Shown here: positions 34,201-44,821 of the stretch, piece by piece | How the letters are laid out: every line of letters begins with the position of its first letter | Position numbering within the stretch: the stretch's first letter is position 1 | From: Limnomonas spitsbergensis | Lineage: Eukaryota; Chlorophyta; Chlorophyceae; Chlamydomonadales | Assembly: GCA_037349105.1 (NCBI GenBank) | Contig: JAYJMM010000062.1 | Location: forward strand, 647,001-711,000 | Direction: 5' to 3' | Length of the DNA: 64,000 bases | The notes under the pieces: generated by a model | Told to the model about the DNA's origin: nothing | Database searches by the model: none | What the model saw: the letters and a program-made list of their open reading frames with translations, nothing else | Made by a program: the position numbers and the translations under genes

Positions 34201-37200
34201 TGTCACCTGCGTGGATGTGCGCATAAATGAAGAAATGCAAATATACGCAAACAAGTGCGCGGATGAAGGGAGCCGTCCACTTTACCAAAGTGTGTGCTTT
34301 GATGTGGGAATGCATGTTTGTAGAACATGCTCTGCTTTTGCCTGCCTTTCTTACTCAATAAGATCTGGTTTAAAACCATATTCCCGCCATCATCCCCCTT
34401 TCCCGCTCATTGTTCCGCATTTATCCGACATTTATCCAATTCACGACCATGTCCCCTTCAACCTTTTTTCTACGTCTTGCTTCAATGCAATTGAATACCA
34501 CGTCACCCCCCTACCCCCCCCCCCCCCCCTTCCCACTCATTCTTTAGATCCAATTGAAAACTATGTTCCCGACTGCAAACCTGTCCATGATGGTTTACAA
34601 GCGGCCTGCCATGTTGACACGAGGGCAGTGGGAGGGTGTGCAGGTGAGGGGTGTGATGGGAGGGGGCAGTGGGAGGGTGTGCAGGTGAGGGGTGTGATGG
34701 GAGGGGGCAGTGGGAGGGTGAGCAGGTGAGGGGTGTGATAGAAGGGGGCAGTGGGAGGGTGTGCATGTGAGGGGTGTGATGGGAGGGGGCAGTGGGAGGG
34801 TGTGCAGGTGAGGGGTGTGATGGGAGGGGGCAGTGGGAGGGTGTGCAGGTGAGGGGAGTGATGGGACAGGGCAGTGGGAGGGTGTGCAGGTGAGGGGTGT
34901 GATGGGAGGGGGCAGTGGGAGGGTGTGCAGGTGCGGGGTGTGATGGGAGGGGGCAGTGGGAGGGTGTGCAGGTGCGGGGAGTGATGGGAGGGGGCAGTGT
35001 GAGGGTGTGCAGGTGAGGGGTCTGATGGGAGGGTGTGCAGGTGCGGGGTGTGATGGGAGGGGGCAGTGGGAGGGTGTGCAGGTGCGGGGAGTGATGGGAG
35101 GGGGCAGTGGGAGGGTGAGCAGATGAGGGGTGTGATGGGAGGGGGCAGTGGGAGGGTGTGCAGGTGCAGGGAGTGATGGGAGGGGGCAGTGGGAGGGTGT
35201 GCAGGTGAGGGGAGTGATGGGAGGGGGCAGTGGGAGGGTGTGCAGGTGAGGGGTGTGATGGGAGGGGGCAGTGGGAGGGTGAGCAGGTGCGGGGAGTGAT
35301 GGGAGGGGGCAGTGGGAGGGTGTGCAGGTGAGGGGTCTGATGGGAGGGGGCAGTGGGAGGGTGTGCAGGTGAGGGGTGTGATGGGAGGGGGCAGTGGGAG
35401 GGTGAGCAGGTGAGGGGTGTGATGGGAGGGGGCAGTGGGAGGGTGTGCAGGTGAGGGGTCTGATGGGAGGGGGCAGTGGGAGGGTGTGCAGGTGAGGGGT
35501 GTGATGGGAGGGGGCAGTGGGAGGGTGAGCAGGTGAGGGATGTGATGGGAGGGGGCAGTGGGAGGGTGTGCAGGTGAGGGGTCTGATGGGAGGGGGCAGT
35601 GGGAGGGTGTGCAGGTGCCAGTTCTGATGGGAGGGGGCAGTGGGAGGGTGTGCAGGTGAGGGGTGTGGTGGGAGGGGGCAGTGGGAGGGCATGCAGGTGA
35701 GGGGTCTGATGGGAGGGGGCAGTGGGAGGGTGAGCAGGTGCGGGGTCTGATGGGATGGACAGTGTGAGGGTGTGCACGTGAGGGGGCTAATGGAGGGAGC
35801 AGTGGGAGGGTGTGCAGGTGAGGGGTGTGATGGGAGGGGGCAGTGGGAGGGTGTGCATGTGAGGGGTCTGACGAGAGGGGGCAGTAGGAGGGTGTACAGG
35901 TGAGAGGGCTAACGGGAGGGAGCAGTGGGAGGGCATGCAGGTGAGGGGGCTAACGGGAGGTGACAGTGGGAGGGCGAGCAGGCGAGGGGGGCTAACATGA
36001 GGCGACAGTGGGAGGGCATGCAGGTGAGGGGGCTAACGGGAGGCGTAAGTGGGAGGGTGTGCAGGTGAGGGGTCTGACGGGAGGGGGCATTGGGAGGGTG
36101 TGCAGGGGAGGGGTCTGACGGGGGGGGGGGGGGGGGGGGGGGCAGTGGGAGGGTGTGCAGGTCAGGGGTCTGATGGGAGGGGGCAGTGTGAGGGTGTGCA
36201 GGTGAGTGGTCTGACGGGAGGGGGCAGTGGGAGGGTGTGCAGGTGAGGGGTCTGACGGGAGGGGGCAGTGGGAGGGTGTGCAGGTGAGGGGTCTGATGTG
36301 AGGGGGCAGTGTGAGGGTGTGCAGGTGAGGAGTCTGACGGTAGGGGGCAGTGGGTGGGTGTGAAGGTGAGGGGGCTACCGGGAGGGGGCAGTGGGAGGGT
36401 GAGCTGGTGAGGGGGCTAACAGGAGGCGGCAGTGGGAGGGTGTGCAGGTGGGGGGTCTGATGGGGGGGGCAGTGGGAGGATGTGCAGGTGAGGGGTCTGA
36501 CAGGAGGGGGCAGTGGGAGGGTGTGCAGGTGAGGGGTCGGACAGGAGGGGGCAATGTGAGAGTTTACATGTGAGGGGTCTGATAGGAGGGGGCAGTGGGA
36601 GGGTGTGCTGGTGAGGGGTCGGACAGGAGGAGGTGGTGGAAGGGTCTGCAGGTGAGGGGTCTGATTTGAGGGGGCAGTGGGAGGGTGTGCAGGTGAGGGG
36701 TCTGACGGGATGGGGCAGTGGGAGGGTGTGTAGGTGAGCGGTCTGATGGGAGGGGGCAGTGTGAAGGTGTGCAGGTGAGGGGTCTGATGGGAGGGGGCAT
36801 TGGGATGGTGTGCAGGTGAGGGGTCTGATGGGATGGGGCAGTGGGAGGGTGTGCAGGTGAGGGGTCTGAAGGAGGGGGTAGTGGGAGGGTGTGCAGGCGA
36901 GGGGTCTGACGGGAGGGGGCAGTGGGAGGGTGTGCAGGTGAGGTGTCTGATGGTAGGGGGCAGTGGGAGAGTGTGTATTTGAGGGGTCTGATGGGAGGGG
37001 CAGTGGGAGGACCTGCAGGTGAGGGGTCTGATGGGAGGGGGCAGTGGGAGGGTGAGCAGGTGAGGGATCTGATGGGAGGGGGCAGGGTGAGGGTGTGCAG
37101 GCGAGGGGTCTGAAGGGAGGGGGCAGTGGGAGGGTGTGCTGGGGAGGGGTCTGAAGGGAGGGGGCAGTGGGAGGGTGTGCAGGTGAGGGATCTGATGGGA

Positions 37201-37857
37201 GGGGGCAGTGGGAGGGTGTGCAGGTGAGGGGTCTGACGGTAGGGGGCAGTAGGAGGGTGTGCAGGTGCGGGTTCTGGCGGGAGGGGGCAGTGGGAGCCAG
37301 CCGGTAGTGCGTGCCAGTCATGTCCAGCTGACACAATGCCCCCTTATATTTGCTGTTTTGTTCACTGCTTCTGTTGGCGGTTACACACCTCCTCTTGTCA
37401 TCAGTTACCGTCCTGTAACTGCTGGTTGGTATGCTACCTATCCTGTACCTGCTGTCTGGTACACTCCCCTTCATGTGGGCCGGTGAGCCCCTCCTGTCAT
37501 TGGCGGCTGCGCTCCTGCGACCTCCTGCAACCTCCTGCAACCTCCTGCAGGTACATTTAGGTTACTTTGGCTATTGCGCCCCCTGTCATCCTCCTCCTCC
37601 TCCTCCTCCACCTAGGTGGGTGAGAAGAAGCTGCGGGTGCTGTTCTTCAATGAGGTGGCAGCGGATCTTGGCGCAGCGGATCTAGGTGTAGCAGATCTAG
37701 ACGCAGCGGCTGCAACAATGTCAGCGGGGGGGCTGGGCGCATCGGGTACAGCGAGGCCAGGTGGACCGGCCGCCTCCATCGCTCTGGATGGTCTAGTGCA
37801 GCAACAGCCGCTGCTTCTGGTGTCAGATGTGGATGAGCTGCTGCAAGAGGTTACCAG
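29356..37857 (+). CDS. PxLL-repeat (mTERF-like) helical protein, 3' end unresolved
   Basis: Four plus-strand exons fit by phase: 29356-29774, 30245-30311, 31050-31154 and 37616-37857. Together they encode about 277 residues, ending in an open donor (ACCAG|GTGAAG). The first ~120 residues are Gln/Pro-rich and may be an organelle-targeting leader. Then come QQASLIRFATQGKAEGLGIA, DEFETMLL, and the repeats LLSLLPDITDRIQTLKPDLL with LELCMDTQGVASRLV, and later LVQQQPLLLVSDVDELLQEV. The spacing V-x-x-x-x-P-x-L-L-L-x-x-x-x-x-x-x-x-x-L resembles the alpha-helical repeats of mTERF-type organelle RNA/DNA-binding proteins. The third intron is 6.46 kb and filled with tandem arrays. Downstream exons were not found, so the gene may be truncated or the rest may lie in unrecognised exons. 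Confidence 0.5.
29720..29925. repeat. ~133-bp tandem duplication spanning an exon end
   Basis: The stretch at ~29726-29780 (CTGCCTCCATTGGGACGGGA, then CCAGCCTGATCAGGTATCA) recurs at ~29859-29913 (CTGCCTTCACTGGGAAGGAC, then CCAGCCTGATCAGGCATCA). The first copy holds the splice donor CAG|GTATC. In the second copy the GT has become GC. Confidence 0.75.
30085..30180. repeat. Short GCATGGCCTGAT repeats
   Basis: The motif CATGCATGGCCT recurs every 12-20 bp, within intron 1 of the PxLL-repeat gene. Confidence 0.7.
30430..30530. repeat. Dispersed repeat copy B (pair with 24140-24250)
   Basis: GAGACCAAACCATGACCGG and CGGCTAGAGCA align with the copy at 24190-24230 in the same orientation. It lies in an intron of the PxLL-repeat gene. 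Confidence 0.6.
30860..31078. repeat. ~95-bp degenerate tandem repeat reaching exon 3
   Basis: CTATGCCATGACCTTTTATTACTG (split here as three alike blocks at ~30875, ~30958 and ~31041), CATGCCAGGCCCTTTGATCA and CTATGCCAGGTCCTTCTATC show the same order of words. The third block contains the CAG acceptor and the first codons of the exon at 31050. Confidence 0.6.
31160..31285. repeat. GT/GA microsatellites in the large intron
   Basis: Runs of GT, then GA, then GT again end in a 10-bp G tract. Confidence 0.9.
31740..32600. repeat. ~22-bp minisatellite, CATGCCCAGCCTCCTCCACC type
   Basis: Around 35 variants of a C-rich unit of about 22 bp run in tandem. All three plus-strand frames stay open through it because the repeat lacks stops, so the long apparent proteins (Pro/Cys/Ser-rich) are artefacts. 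Confidence 0.95.
32600..33295. repeat. ~46-bp minisatellite, CCTGATGCCATGCCTCTTCA type
   Basis: About 15 units of CATGCCTGCCCATCCCTGAT followed by GCCATGCCTCTTCACACCTCACGC, with partial units between. It adjoins the previous array and shares its CATGCC words. Confidence 0.95.
33700..34200. repeat. GT-rich simple sequence
   Basis: Irregular GTGTGCGT and GGTGGGTGG tracts run on the plus strand, without a fixed unit. No gene is recognised between 33300 and 34600. Confidence 0.7.
34620..37300. repeat. 41-bp G-rich minisatellite, about 65 copies
   Basis: The consensus unit is CAGTGGGAGGGTGTGCAGGT followed by GAGGGGTCTGATGGGAGGGGG (41 bp). Units vary at a few sites. In the opposite strand the unit encodes a 41-residue repeat rich in Pro, His, Thr and Ser in every frame, which explains the long minus-strand frames; I do not call them genes. 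The array lies within the third intron of the PxLL-repeat gene. A run of about 22 G at 36121-36142 interrupts it. Confidence 0.97.
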
Positions 37858-38480
37858 GTGAAGGGGAGGTCAAGGGGAGGTCAAGGGGAGGTGGATGTGT
37901 GTGATGGTGGGATTAGGATTATGAGCTGATTTAGGTCCTTAGGTGCAGGGGAGGACGTGCCGGGGGGGAGTATGTGACGTTAGGGGGGGGGTCGGGATGG
38001 AGGGTGTGATGTTAGGGGGAGGGGTGGCCGTGGGGGATGAGTTGGGGCAGTATGTGGGAGGGGTGTTTGGGGAAATGATGTGATGGGGGATTGAGTGGAG
38101 TGAGGGGTAGTGCGTGAGGGAGGAGGGTGCGGTGGCTGACTGTTGGAGGCAGTGATGGAGGAGGTTCCCGATCAGGTGCAGGGGAGGGGGGTGACGGCTG
38201 GACGGGGCGGGACAAGAGGTGGATGTTGGTTGATTTAAGGAGGAGGTCATTAGATGGGGGGGGAGTGAGTGGAGTGGGTGACGGCTGGACATGGGCGCGA
38301 AAATGGATGCTGTTGGATGTGCTGATGGAGGACGTCATCAGATGGAGGGGAGGCGGTGGGGATGAGGTGTATGAGGTGATGGAAAAGGATGCCAGGTATG
38401 ATGGGCGGGGAGGTGACAGGGCGTCTCAGTGGGGAGGGGGGGGGGATGAGGGTTTGTGACTGAAAGGATGGGAGGGCGGG
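37858..38480. other. G-rich intronic or intergenic sequence
   Basis: This is a degenerate GGGGAGGT and GGTGATG-rich stretch following the last recognised PxLL exon. I could not find the next exon here: no frame in the needed phase shows PxLL-like residues. Confidence 0.5.
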
Positions 38481-39014
38481 AAGTTAGAGTGATATTAGTG
38501 AAGCCCACCTATATCAACAAGGCTGCCGAGGCTGCAAGTCCTGATGGTAATGCAGGTCCTTGCTGATAGTGCTGCTTATGATGCCTACGCTTTGGGTCTG
38601 ATTCTGTGATGATAAGGTTTATTTCAGGACCGCAAATCGTTTGGCAGGCCACTCTTTTACCATGCCTTGCTCTGCCTCGATGGTGGGTGGAATGTGGGAT
38701 GGAGGGTGGGAGGGTGGGTGTCCCAAGGCGGAAAAGCACAGGGGGCCGATCCAGGCAATTATTTGGTTTGAGCCTTTCAGGAGCGCGTCAGTATAGACCC
38801 TAGCATGCTCCAAGGGGACGATTGAAGTCTCGAAAAACTGGAAAACTGAAACCATCAATGAACTTATGTACAAACCGACACATGAAATTAGCCTGAACCT
38901 GATTCCGCCGTCCCCATATAAACCACGTCCATCACTAGGCTCTTGCCCGGAGGATCCCGTCCCGTGGACACCCTGCTCCGAAACCCGGGGCTGGTGACGG
39001 CGGTTATGAGCAAC

Positions 39015-39625
39015 CGAAGCCTGTCCCTCTGGTGACCCTAATGATGAGGCAGGTACACGTCTTAGTGGTTTCAAAAACAAACGTGGGGTCTTCGCTCTTG
39101 CTCCTGGGTAAATTTTGTCGGAGGGATCTTTTGGGTCCTTATCTTTTTAGGGGGGGATGTGCAATGATGAAGTCCCTCAAAAAGCCCAAGTCTCCTGTTC
39201 TGTGTTCGCCTTGATCCGCAGCTTGTCCCCCTAGCAAACATGACGATGAGGCAGGTACCCATTGGGTTTGAAACAGCGCCAAATGTGCCTTACTTTCAGA
39301 TTGCCCTAGTGCAGAAATTGTGTTCACAAGAGCGATTGGCTGCGCGGCCCAAAAATGTTTAATATCCTGGGCGCGCGCCAGGGACCCACAATGGGTCTGG
39401 GATCTCACTGAGTTCGCCAGGCTCTTTTTTCTTCCTCTCCTTTTTATATTCCGAGCCTGAGTCGTTTTCAATTTTTGTCCTGTCTTCCTAAGTGTGAAAA
39501 TGTGTGAAAATATGTTTTATCCCATTTTGTCTCCCGATGTGCATGCAACTAGGTAAGACCTTGTCCCTGGAGTGAACAGAATGAGGAGGCAGCCTGTCTT
39601 AGTGGGTTAAAAACAGGTCGAAACA
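39015..39625. repeat. Three diverged copies of a ~60-bp motif
   Basis: CTTGTCCC, then (A/G)ATGA(T/G)GAGGCAG, then GTCTTAGTGG or CATTGGG, then a TTNAAAACA run, occur at about 39019, 39222 and 39561. The spacing is about 200 and 340 bp. No gene is seen in 38480-39970. Confidence 0.6.
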
Positions 39626-40054
39626 ATGTGGCCTGTTTTTACTGTACAAATGACTTGCCTAACCTCGTAAGGAAAGTTTTGAGGGGTGAGGGTTGCATTC
39701 AAACAGTAGTAATCGATCATCGACAACATTTTCCATTCGGGTATTGAGAGTTTTGGTTACACTGCTTTTACCCCAAGGCCAGCAGTGTAAAGAATAATTA
39801 ATACACACTGGCACCCAAGGGAGGCAATTCAAATCTATGTCACTAGTTGATCATTCACCACCATGCCATCGGAAGGCTGCTTCTCGAAGATAACTGGCCT
39901 GGATCTGGCGATGCCAGTTTTCTTATTTCTTTTCTGCCCGGAGTTGTGTTGCCTCGATTCGGAATTGTCCGGTTCATATATTTTTTGTCCGACTCATCAT
40001 CCCTTGCACGCAGGCTGCTGCCCGGGGTGGACTTGCTTCCAGCGCTGACAATGA

Positions 40055-40195
40055 ACCCAAGCCTGGTGACGAGCGTTCAGCGGGGCACGCGGGCGCTAGG
40101 ACCAGGCGCTGAATGGTGATCCAGTGAAACCCATGCAGCCCGGTGACGGGTGTGCAGCGGGGCATGCGGGTGCCAGGGCCAGGTGCTGAGTCATG
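40055..40195. repeat. ~83-bp tandem duplication
   Basis: AGCCTGGTGACGAGCGTTCA followed by GCGGGGCACGCGGG at 40055 recurs as AGCCCGGTGACGGGTGTGCA followed by GCGGGGCATGCGGG at ~40137. Confidence 0.7.
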
Positions 40196-40339
40196 AATCA
40201 GAACAGGGGTTGTCCGACGTCCATTCCGACCAAACACAGTGGATGGGCTGACAGCAGCCGCGTCAGTGGCCTCAGAGTTATTCCCAAGTTGGGACCATGA
40301 GTCAGAAGGATGCGGCGCTGGCTCCGAGCTCACTTCAGT

Positions 40340-41500
40340 GTGTTGACTGCTTGGTTTCTGTTTAAAAATGACAAAACAAAATGTACTATGTCACTCACCT
40401 ACCTACCTATATACATACATATATGCCTACCTATTTACCCCCCTTGTATCCCTTGCGTTATATGAAAGGGTCATCTGGCGGGATCTCCCGAGTGCCTTAG
40501 TATTTTTGTGACGGTTATGACTTGCATCTCGTCAATCACTTGTTAATCGCGTGGCTTTCCATCATGTAAAGTCTGTGTCCCTTCTTTCGAACGGATAGCA
40601 ACGTGTGCTTCATGCCGTTCGATCGTGCTTGCCCCTCTCGCTTTGAAAAATGGCGGCCATGCAGCCTCACGCTTTGTCATGCCACGAAAGCAAACCAAGT
40701 TTAGGTTTTATTTTGAGCTTGCTGCGGCTGATGAAAAACATTCCTCGATGCAGGGACCGAGGAGGGGACAAAGAAACTCTGGAAACACCCAATCCTCGAA
40801 AATTAAATTAAAGAGCTTGACAAGAGCTTTCCATATCTGGTCTTAAAATGCTTCTTGGCCCAGTGGTGCGTGAGGTACAGAGGGCCAAACAATGAGGATT
40901 TCGTAGATTTCATGTATGCTTTTTTGCAAATATCTTGTCAACCCCGAGAAGACAGCATGACATGAAGATCTGGCTGTACAGGGTAGGGCCAGGGCTTTCC
41001 AACGACCCCATGTGCATGGTCGACGGTCAACGCTAAGTAGCCGGTCAACGTATGTACAGGAGGGGAGGTCCAAGCCCCTAGGACAATCATTGTTTTTTTC
41101 GTGAAGCCGAGATACCCGCCCAAAAGTCCTTTGGTGCAACTCCCATGTCAAATGGCTGAATTTTGGAGAATTAGGGGGGATGGGGGCCCTGATTTTTTAT
41201 CATACCCCCTGCACTGTCGGTCCAGCTCATGTGGGTGGCATCGTGCATGTTTTCTACTTGGGTGTTCCTTATGCGAATTGAGACATGACGCAGTCATATC
41301 GACAGCGATTGGCATTGGCGGAGGGATTAGAAACCGGGGGGGGGGGGGGGTGACGCTGCGACAGCTGGCGTAGTGCTGGCTGTCAGTCTGAAAGAGTGAA
41401 GACTGGTTGGTGTCGGTTGCTCATGTCAGCTGACCGCGGCATGCGATGTCATGGTGGTCATTACCCAGGTAAAAGTAAAATTCCGGTACACCGACACAAC
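40340..41500. other. Gene-free stretch
   Basis: No recognisable gene on either strand. It includes short TACCTACATACATA-like runs at 40395-40440 and a G tract at 41337-41351. Confidence 0.4.
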
Positions 41501-41514
41501 ACAAGAAGCCTGTG

Positions 41515-41605
41515 TCGCCCCTCCTGTCAAGAAAGTCTCACGAAGCCGAGTCTCACGAAGGAGCTGCCCGTACGGCAGAATTTGGCGTAATCGCTTATCA
41601 TTTTG
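41515..41605 (+). repeat. Dispersed repeat, copy 1 (inverted partner at 44825-44915)
   Basis: CCTCCTGTCAAGAAAGTCTC, ACGAAGCCGAGTCTCACGAA, AGCTGCCCGTACGGCAGAAT and CGTAATCGCT are shared with the minus strand at 44911-44822 at high identity. No coding capacity is seen. Confidence 0.8.
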
Positions 41606-42559
41606 CTTCTCTGTTGTTTTCACTTTGTTTGTTTCCAATGGTCTTGAAACGGCATGCTGCCATGAAAGAGCTACGTGACGCGTGTCCCCCCGGGTTCCAA
41701 GGGTGACGTACGACAGTTCAGTTGGGAGGACAACGGTAGTATGTTCGAATTTGAACACGGTATACTCTGCCATGACGTCATGCATGACTCATGCATTAAA
41801 AACCTTATGATGCGCGCAAGTGCAACGTTGGGGCCGAGTTCTGACATGTCAATAGCTGAGGTGTGGCTCCCTTGCTTGTGGCCAGGGAGGCCCCCTGGAC
41901 TGTTGCCATCATCGTTCCCTTAATGTCAATGCCGCAGCAGCCCTCAGGCATCAAGTATGGGCATCACCCGAAAACTGCGGCGGCCACCCCAGTGACGGGG
42001 CTCAGGCACTTGCTTTACCAGAGTGCATGGAGGCTGTCATGTCCCACCACTCATGGGTTGGGGACGGATCACATGTACGTGTCTTTATTTTTGCATACCA
42101 AGTTTGTAATAATCTCATTGATTTTGTCTACTTACTTTCGTGCTCGCACCGGTTTACGGCACCAGTCCCATGCATCAAAATATCAAATGCGATGCCCCGC
42201 TGGACTGTAAACACTGTGCCATGCTCATAGACTTCCCACTCAGAAATACTAAACACACGTAAAGCCTAACATACGATCTGGGAAAGTCCATTGGCATATA
42301 CACGGGCTGCAATAGCCATGTCTTAACTCTGTAGTGCATTCCAGATTGCATAGACTCGATTCAGTATCAAAAAGGAGAAATAAACTCATATTCAAGTTGG
42401 TGAAGTTGAACAAAGCCATGGACCACTATTTAGACCACTGGAACTTGTTGGAGATCAAGTGAGACATGCAAATTCGATACTGAAGGCCTTTGCAAGATCT
42501 CAATGAGATCATGCCTAGACCTCTTACCATTGGGCTGGCCAAAGCCTGGCCCTAGCATA

Positions 42560-42790
42560 GTGCCAAACCCCGGAGGTTGTCTTGCTGCTGGGCGCAACTG
42601 TCCTGCTGCTGGATGTCCAGCTGCTGCTGCAGCTGGACATGGCTGCTCTACTGCTGGATGTACTGCTGTTCCTGCTGGTTTTACTGCTGCTGGTCATGGC
42701 TGCCCTACTGCTGGATGTACTGTTGCTGATTCAGGGTGTACTGTTGCAGCATCGAGTTGTACTGACCTTCCTGCGTCTAACGTAACGTTG
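42560..42790. repeat. CTGCTGGATGT-type imperfect repeats
   Basis: Words such as CTACTGCTGGATGTACTG and GCTGCTGGATGTCC recur at about 30 to 60 bp. Both plus frames translate to Leu- or Ala/Gly-rich peptides, so I do not call a gene. Bases 41610-42560 hold nothing identifiable. Confidence 0.6.
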
Positions 42791-42929
42791 TTGGAAGCGG
42801 CAGCGGGGGTCTGATGTACTCTGCTCTTGGACACACGGCGGGGGGGGAGACACCTGATGGTGCTGACCGCTGCCTTGCCAGGGTTCCTGCGGCCTTGTGT
42901 GCCACATGAGGCGGGATTCTGGCAGAAGG

Positions 42930-43558
42930 CATGCATGCAGGCAAGCAGGCAGGCGGGAGGCAGGCAGACTGGCGGGCAGACGGGCAGGCGGGCATCAGGC
43001 GGGCAGGCAGACAGGCGGGCAGGCGGGCATCAGGCAGGCAGGCAGGCAGGCAGGCGGGCAGGCAGACAGTCGGGCAGGCTGGCAGACAGGCGGTCAGGCA
43101 GGCATCAGGCAGGCAGGCATCAGGCAGGCGGGCAGGCAGGTGGGCAGGCGGGCAGGCGGGCGGGCAGGCGGGCAGACATCAGGCAGGCGGGCAGGCAGGC
43201 AGGCAGACATCAGTCAGGCATCAGGCATCAGGCAGGCAAGCAGGCGGGCAGGCAGGCGGGCGGGCAAGCGGGCAGGCAGGTATCAGGCAGGTATCAGGCC
43301 GGCAGGCGGGCAAGCGGGCAGGCGGGCGGGCAGGCGGGCAGACATCAGGCAGGCGGGCAGGCAGGCAGGCAGACATCAGTCAGGCATCAGGCATCAGGCA
43401 GGCAGGCAGGCAGGCAAGCAGGCGGGCAGGCAGGCGGGCAGGCAGACAGGCAGGCAGGCAGGCGTGCAGGCGTGCAGGCAGGCGGGCAGGTGGGCAGGCG
43501 GGCAGGCAGGCAGGCGGGCAGGCGGGCGGGCAGGCAGGTGAGCAGGTGGGCAGGTAGG
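42930..43558. repeat. (GGCA/GGCG)n tetranucleotide array
   Basis: About 630 bp is built almost entirely of GGCA and GGCG words with interspersed CATCAG. A ~200-bp higher-order copy is visible: the block GGCAAGCGGGCAGGC with AGACATCAGTCAGGCATCAG appears near 43200 and again near 43375. Gly/Arg/Gln-rich translations are artefacts. Confidence 0.97.
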
Positions 43559-43569
43559 CCACACAGGCA

Positions 43570-43850
43570 CACACCCTCAGGGATGGCTGCACCAGCCCCC
43601 ACCACCACACCACAGACCTTCAGGGATGGCTGCCCCCCCCCCACACACACGCATCACACACACTCAGGGATGGCTGCACCATCCACCCCCTCCCCCACCA
43701 CCACCACACACCCTTAGGGATGGATGCCCCCCCTGCCCACCACCACCATCACACCACAAACCCTCAGGGATGGCTGCACCAGCCCCCCCCCCACACACAC
43801 ACTCAGGGATAGCTGCACCATACCCCCCCCCACACACACACAGCAAGGTC
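43570..43850. repeat. ~45-bp repeat with CTCAGGGATGGCTGCACCA
   Basis: About six units of CTCAGGGATGGCTGC plus a C-rich linker and ACACACAC occur directly after the GGCA array. Confidence 0.9.
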
Positions 43851-43859
43851 GACACCAGG

Positions 43860-44590
43860 TCGTCAGCATGAAAGCTGTTCAACCGCTTAACAGCCTGGTG
43901 CGACGCCTGCCTGACAATCTGGCGGGTGCCGCCAGTGGTGGTACAGTCATTGTGCAGCTCATGCTCCCCCGATCGCGAAGAGCATGCACGGGCGTGCGCC
44001 CATGCAGGGGCCCTGGCGCCAAGCCCGTCCACCGCGTTGACCCTGTTGAATCCCCGCAGCTGCCCGTGAGGTGGGTCTTGGCGGCGTGCGTGAAGCCACA
44101 CATGAACTTCACTTGCAGCTCAATACGGCTGTCACCGTTGCGCATGCGCATGATCAGGCCCCGGCCCGGGCAGCCCATGTCCATCATGTTGCAGCTGAAT
44201 GCCATGATCCACTCCTAGCCCTCGTAGACATAGGCAGCTTGGCAGCTGGTCAGGATGACGTGCCTGGTGTTGGCTGCTGGCCATCGAAAGCCGTCTGGTG
44301 CTGCTGCCATGTCGATGTCACAGCCACCACCACCACCCATCTCCTCCAAGCCGTCAACCGCCTCGGAAGCCTCAGGCATGGTACGGTATCATGCTTCGGT
44401 AATAGGGCCCTCCGGAGTGGGCCTGCGTAACAGCTCGGGCTGCGTTGGTGGCTGTGGGCATGAGCCTCTGAGACCCGGGAGACAGGATCTGCATGGAAAC
44501 GAAGGCCTCATCCACGGCCAGGTCAGGACTGCTACCGCCAGCAGGCCGGTAATGCAGGCCGCCACCGAGCGGGATCTAAAATTCTGAGAT
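43860..44590 (-). pseudogene. Broken coding region of unknown family
   Basis: Read on the minus strand, three protein-like blocks follow each other in different frames. They are DLAVDEAFVSMQILSPGSQR with RAVTQAHSGGPYYRSMIPYH (~44550-44385); then EAVDGLEEM with HVILTSCQAAYVYEG, an in-frame TAG at 44217-44215, and EWIMAFSCNMMDMGCPGRG with RIELQVKFMCGFTHAAKTHL; then LRGFNRVNAVDGLGARAPAW to SFHADDLVS (~44050-43860). The composition is coding-like, but one stop and at least one frame change break it unless unseen introns intervene. I recognise no family. It may be a mobile-element remnant. Confidence 0.4.
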
Positions 44591-44821
44591 CTGAAATTCC
44601 TGGGTCTAAGATTGTCCCTCTCGAGCTTGGTGAAGGAACAATGATCTTAGGGAGCAGAGATCAGGATCGCGACAGTCTCGCTGCTCCATTGAAGCGCTTC
44701 ATATTAAGAAGTGGTGAATTAGAGAAAGAAAGGAATAACAAGTTACAGGTACACTAGAAAAGAAATAAAACGTAAAGAGCTGAGCTGGGCGAGATAGATC
44801 AGCGCCGCTGTAGGCCACGTT

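Noticed and set aside
34503..35777. Minus-strand open frames of 365-424 codons rich in Pro, His, Thr and Ser
   Set aside because: They follow the 41-bp minisatellite exactly (a 41-residue period). All frames stay open because the unit has no stops, so length is no evidence for a gene.
42827..43717. Plus-strand frames of 208-296 codons rich in Gly, Arg, Gln and Ala
   Set aside because: They are direct translation of the GGCA/GGCG array, open in all three frames.
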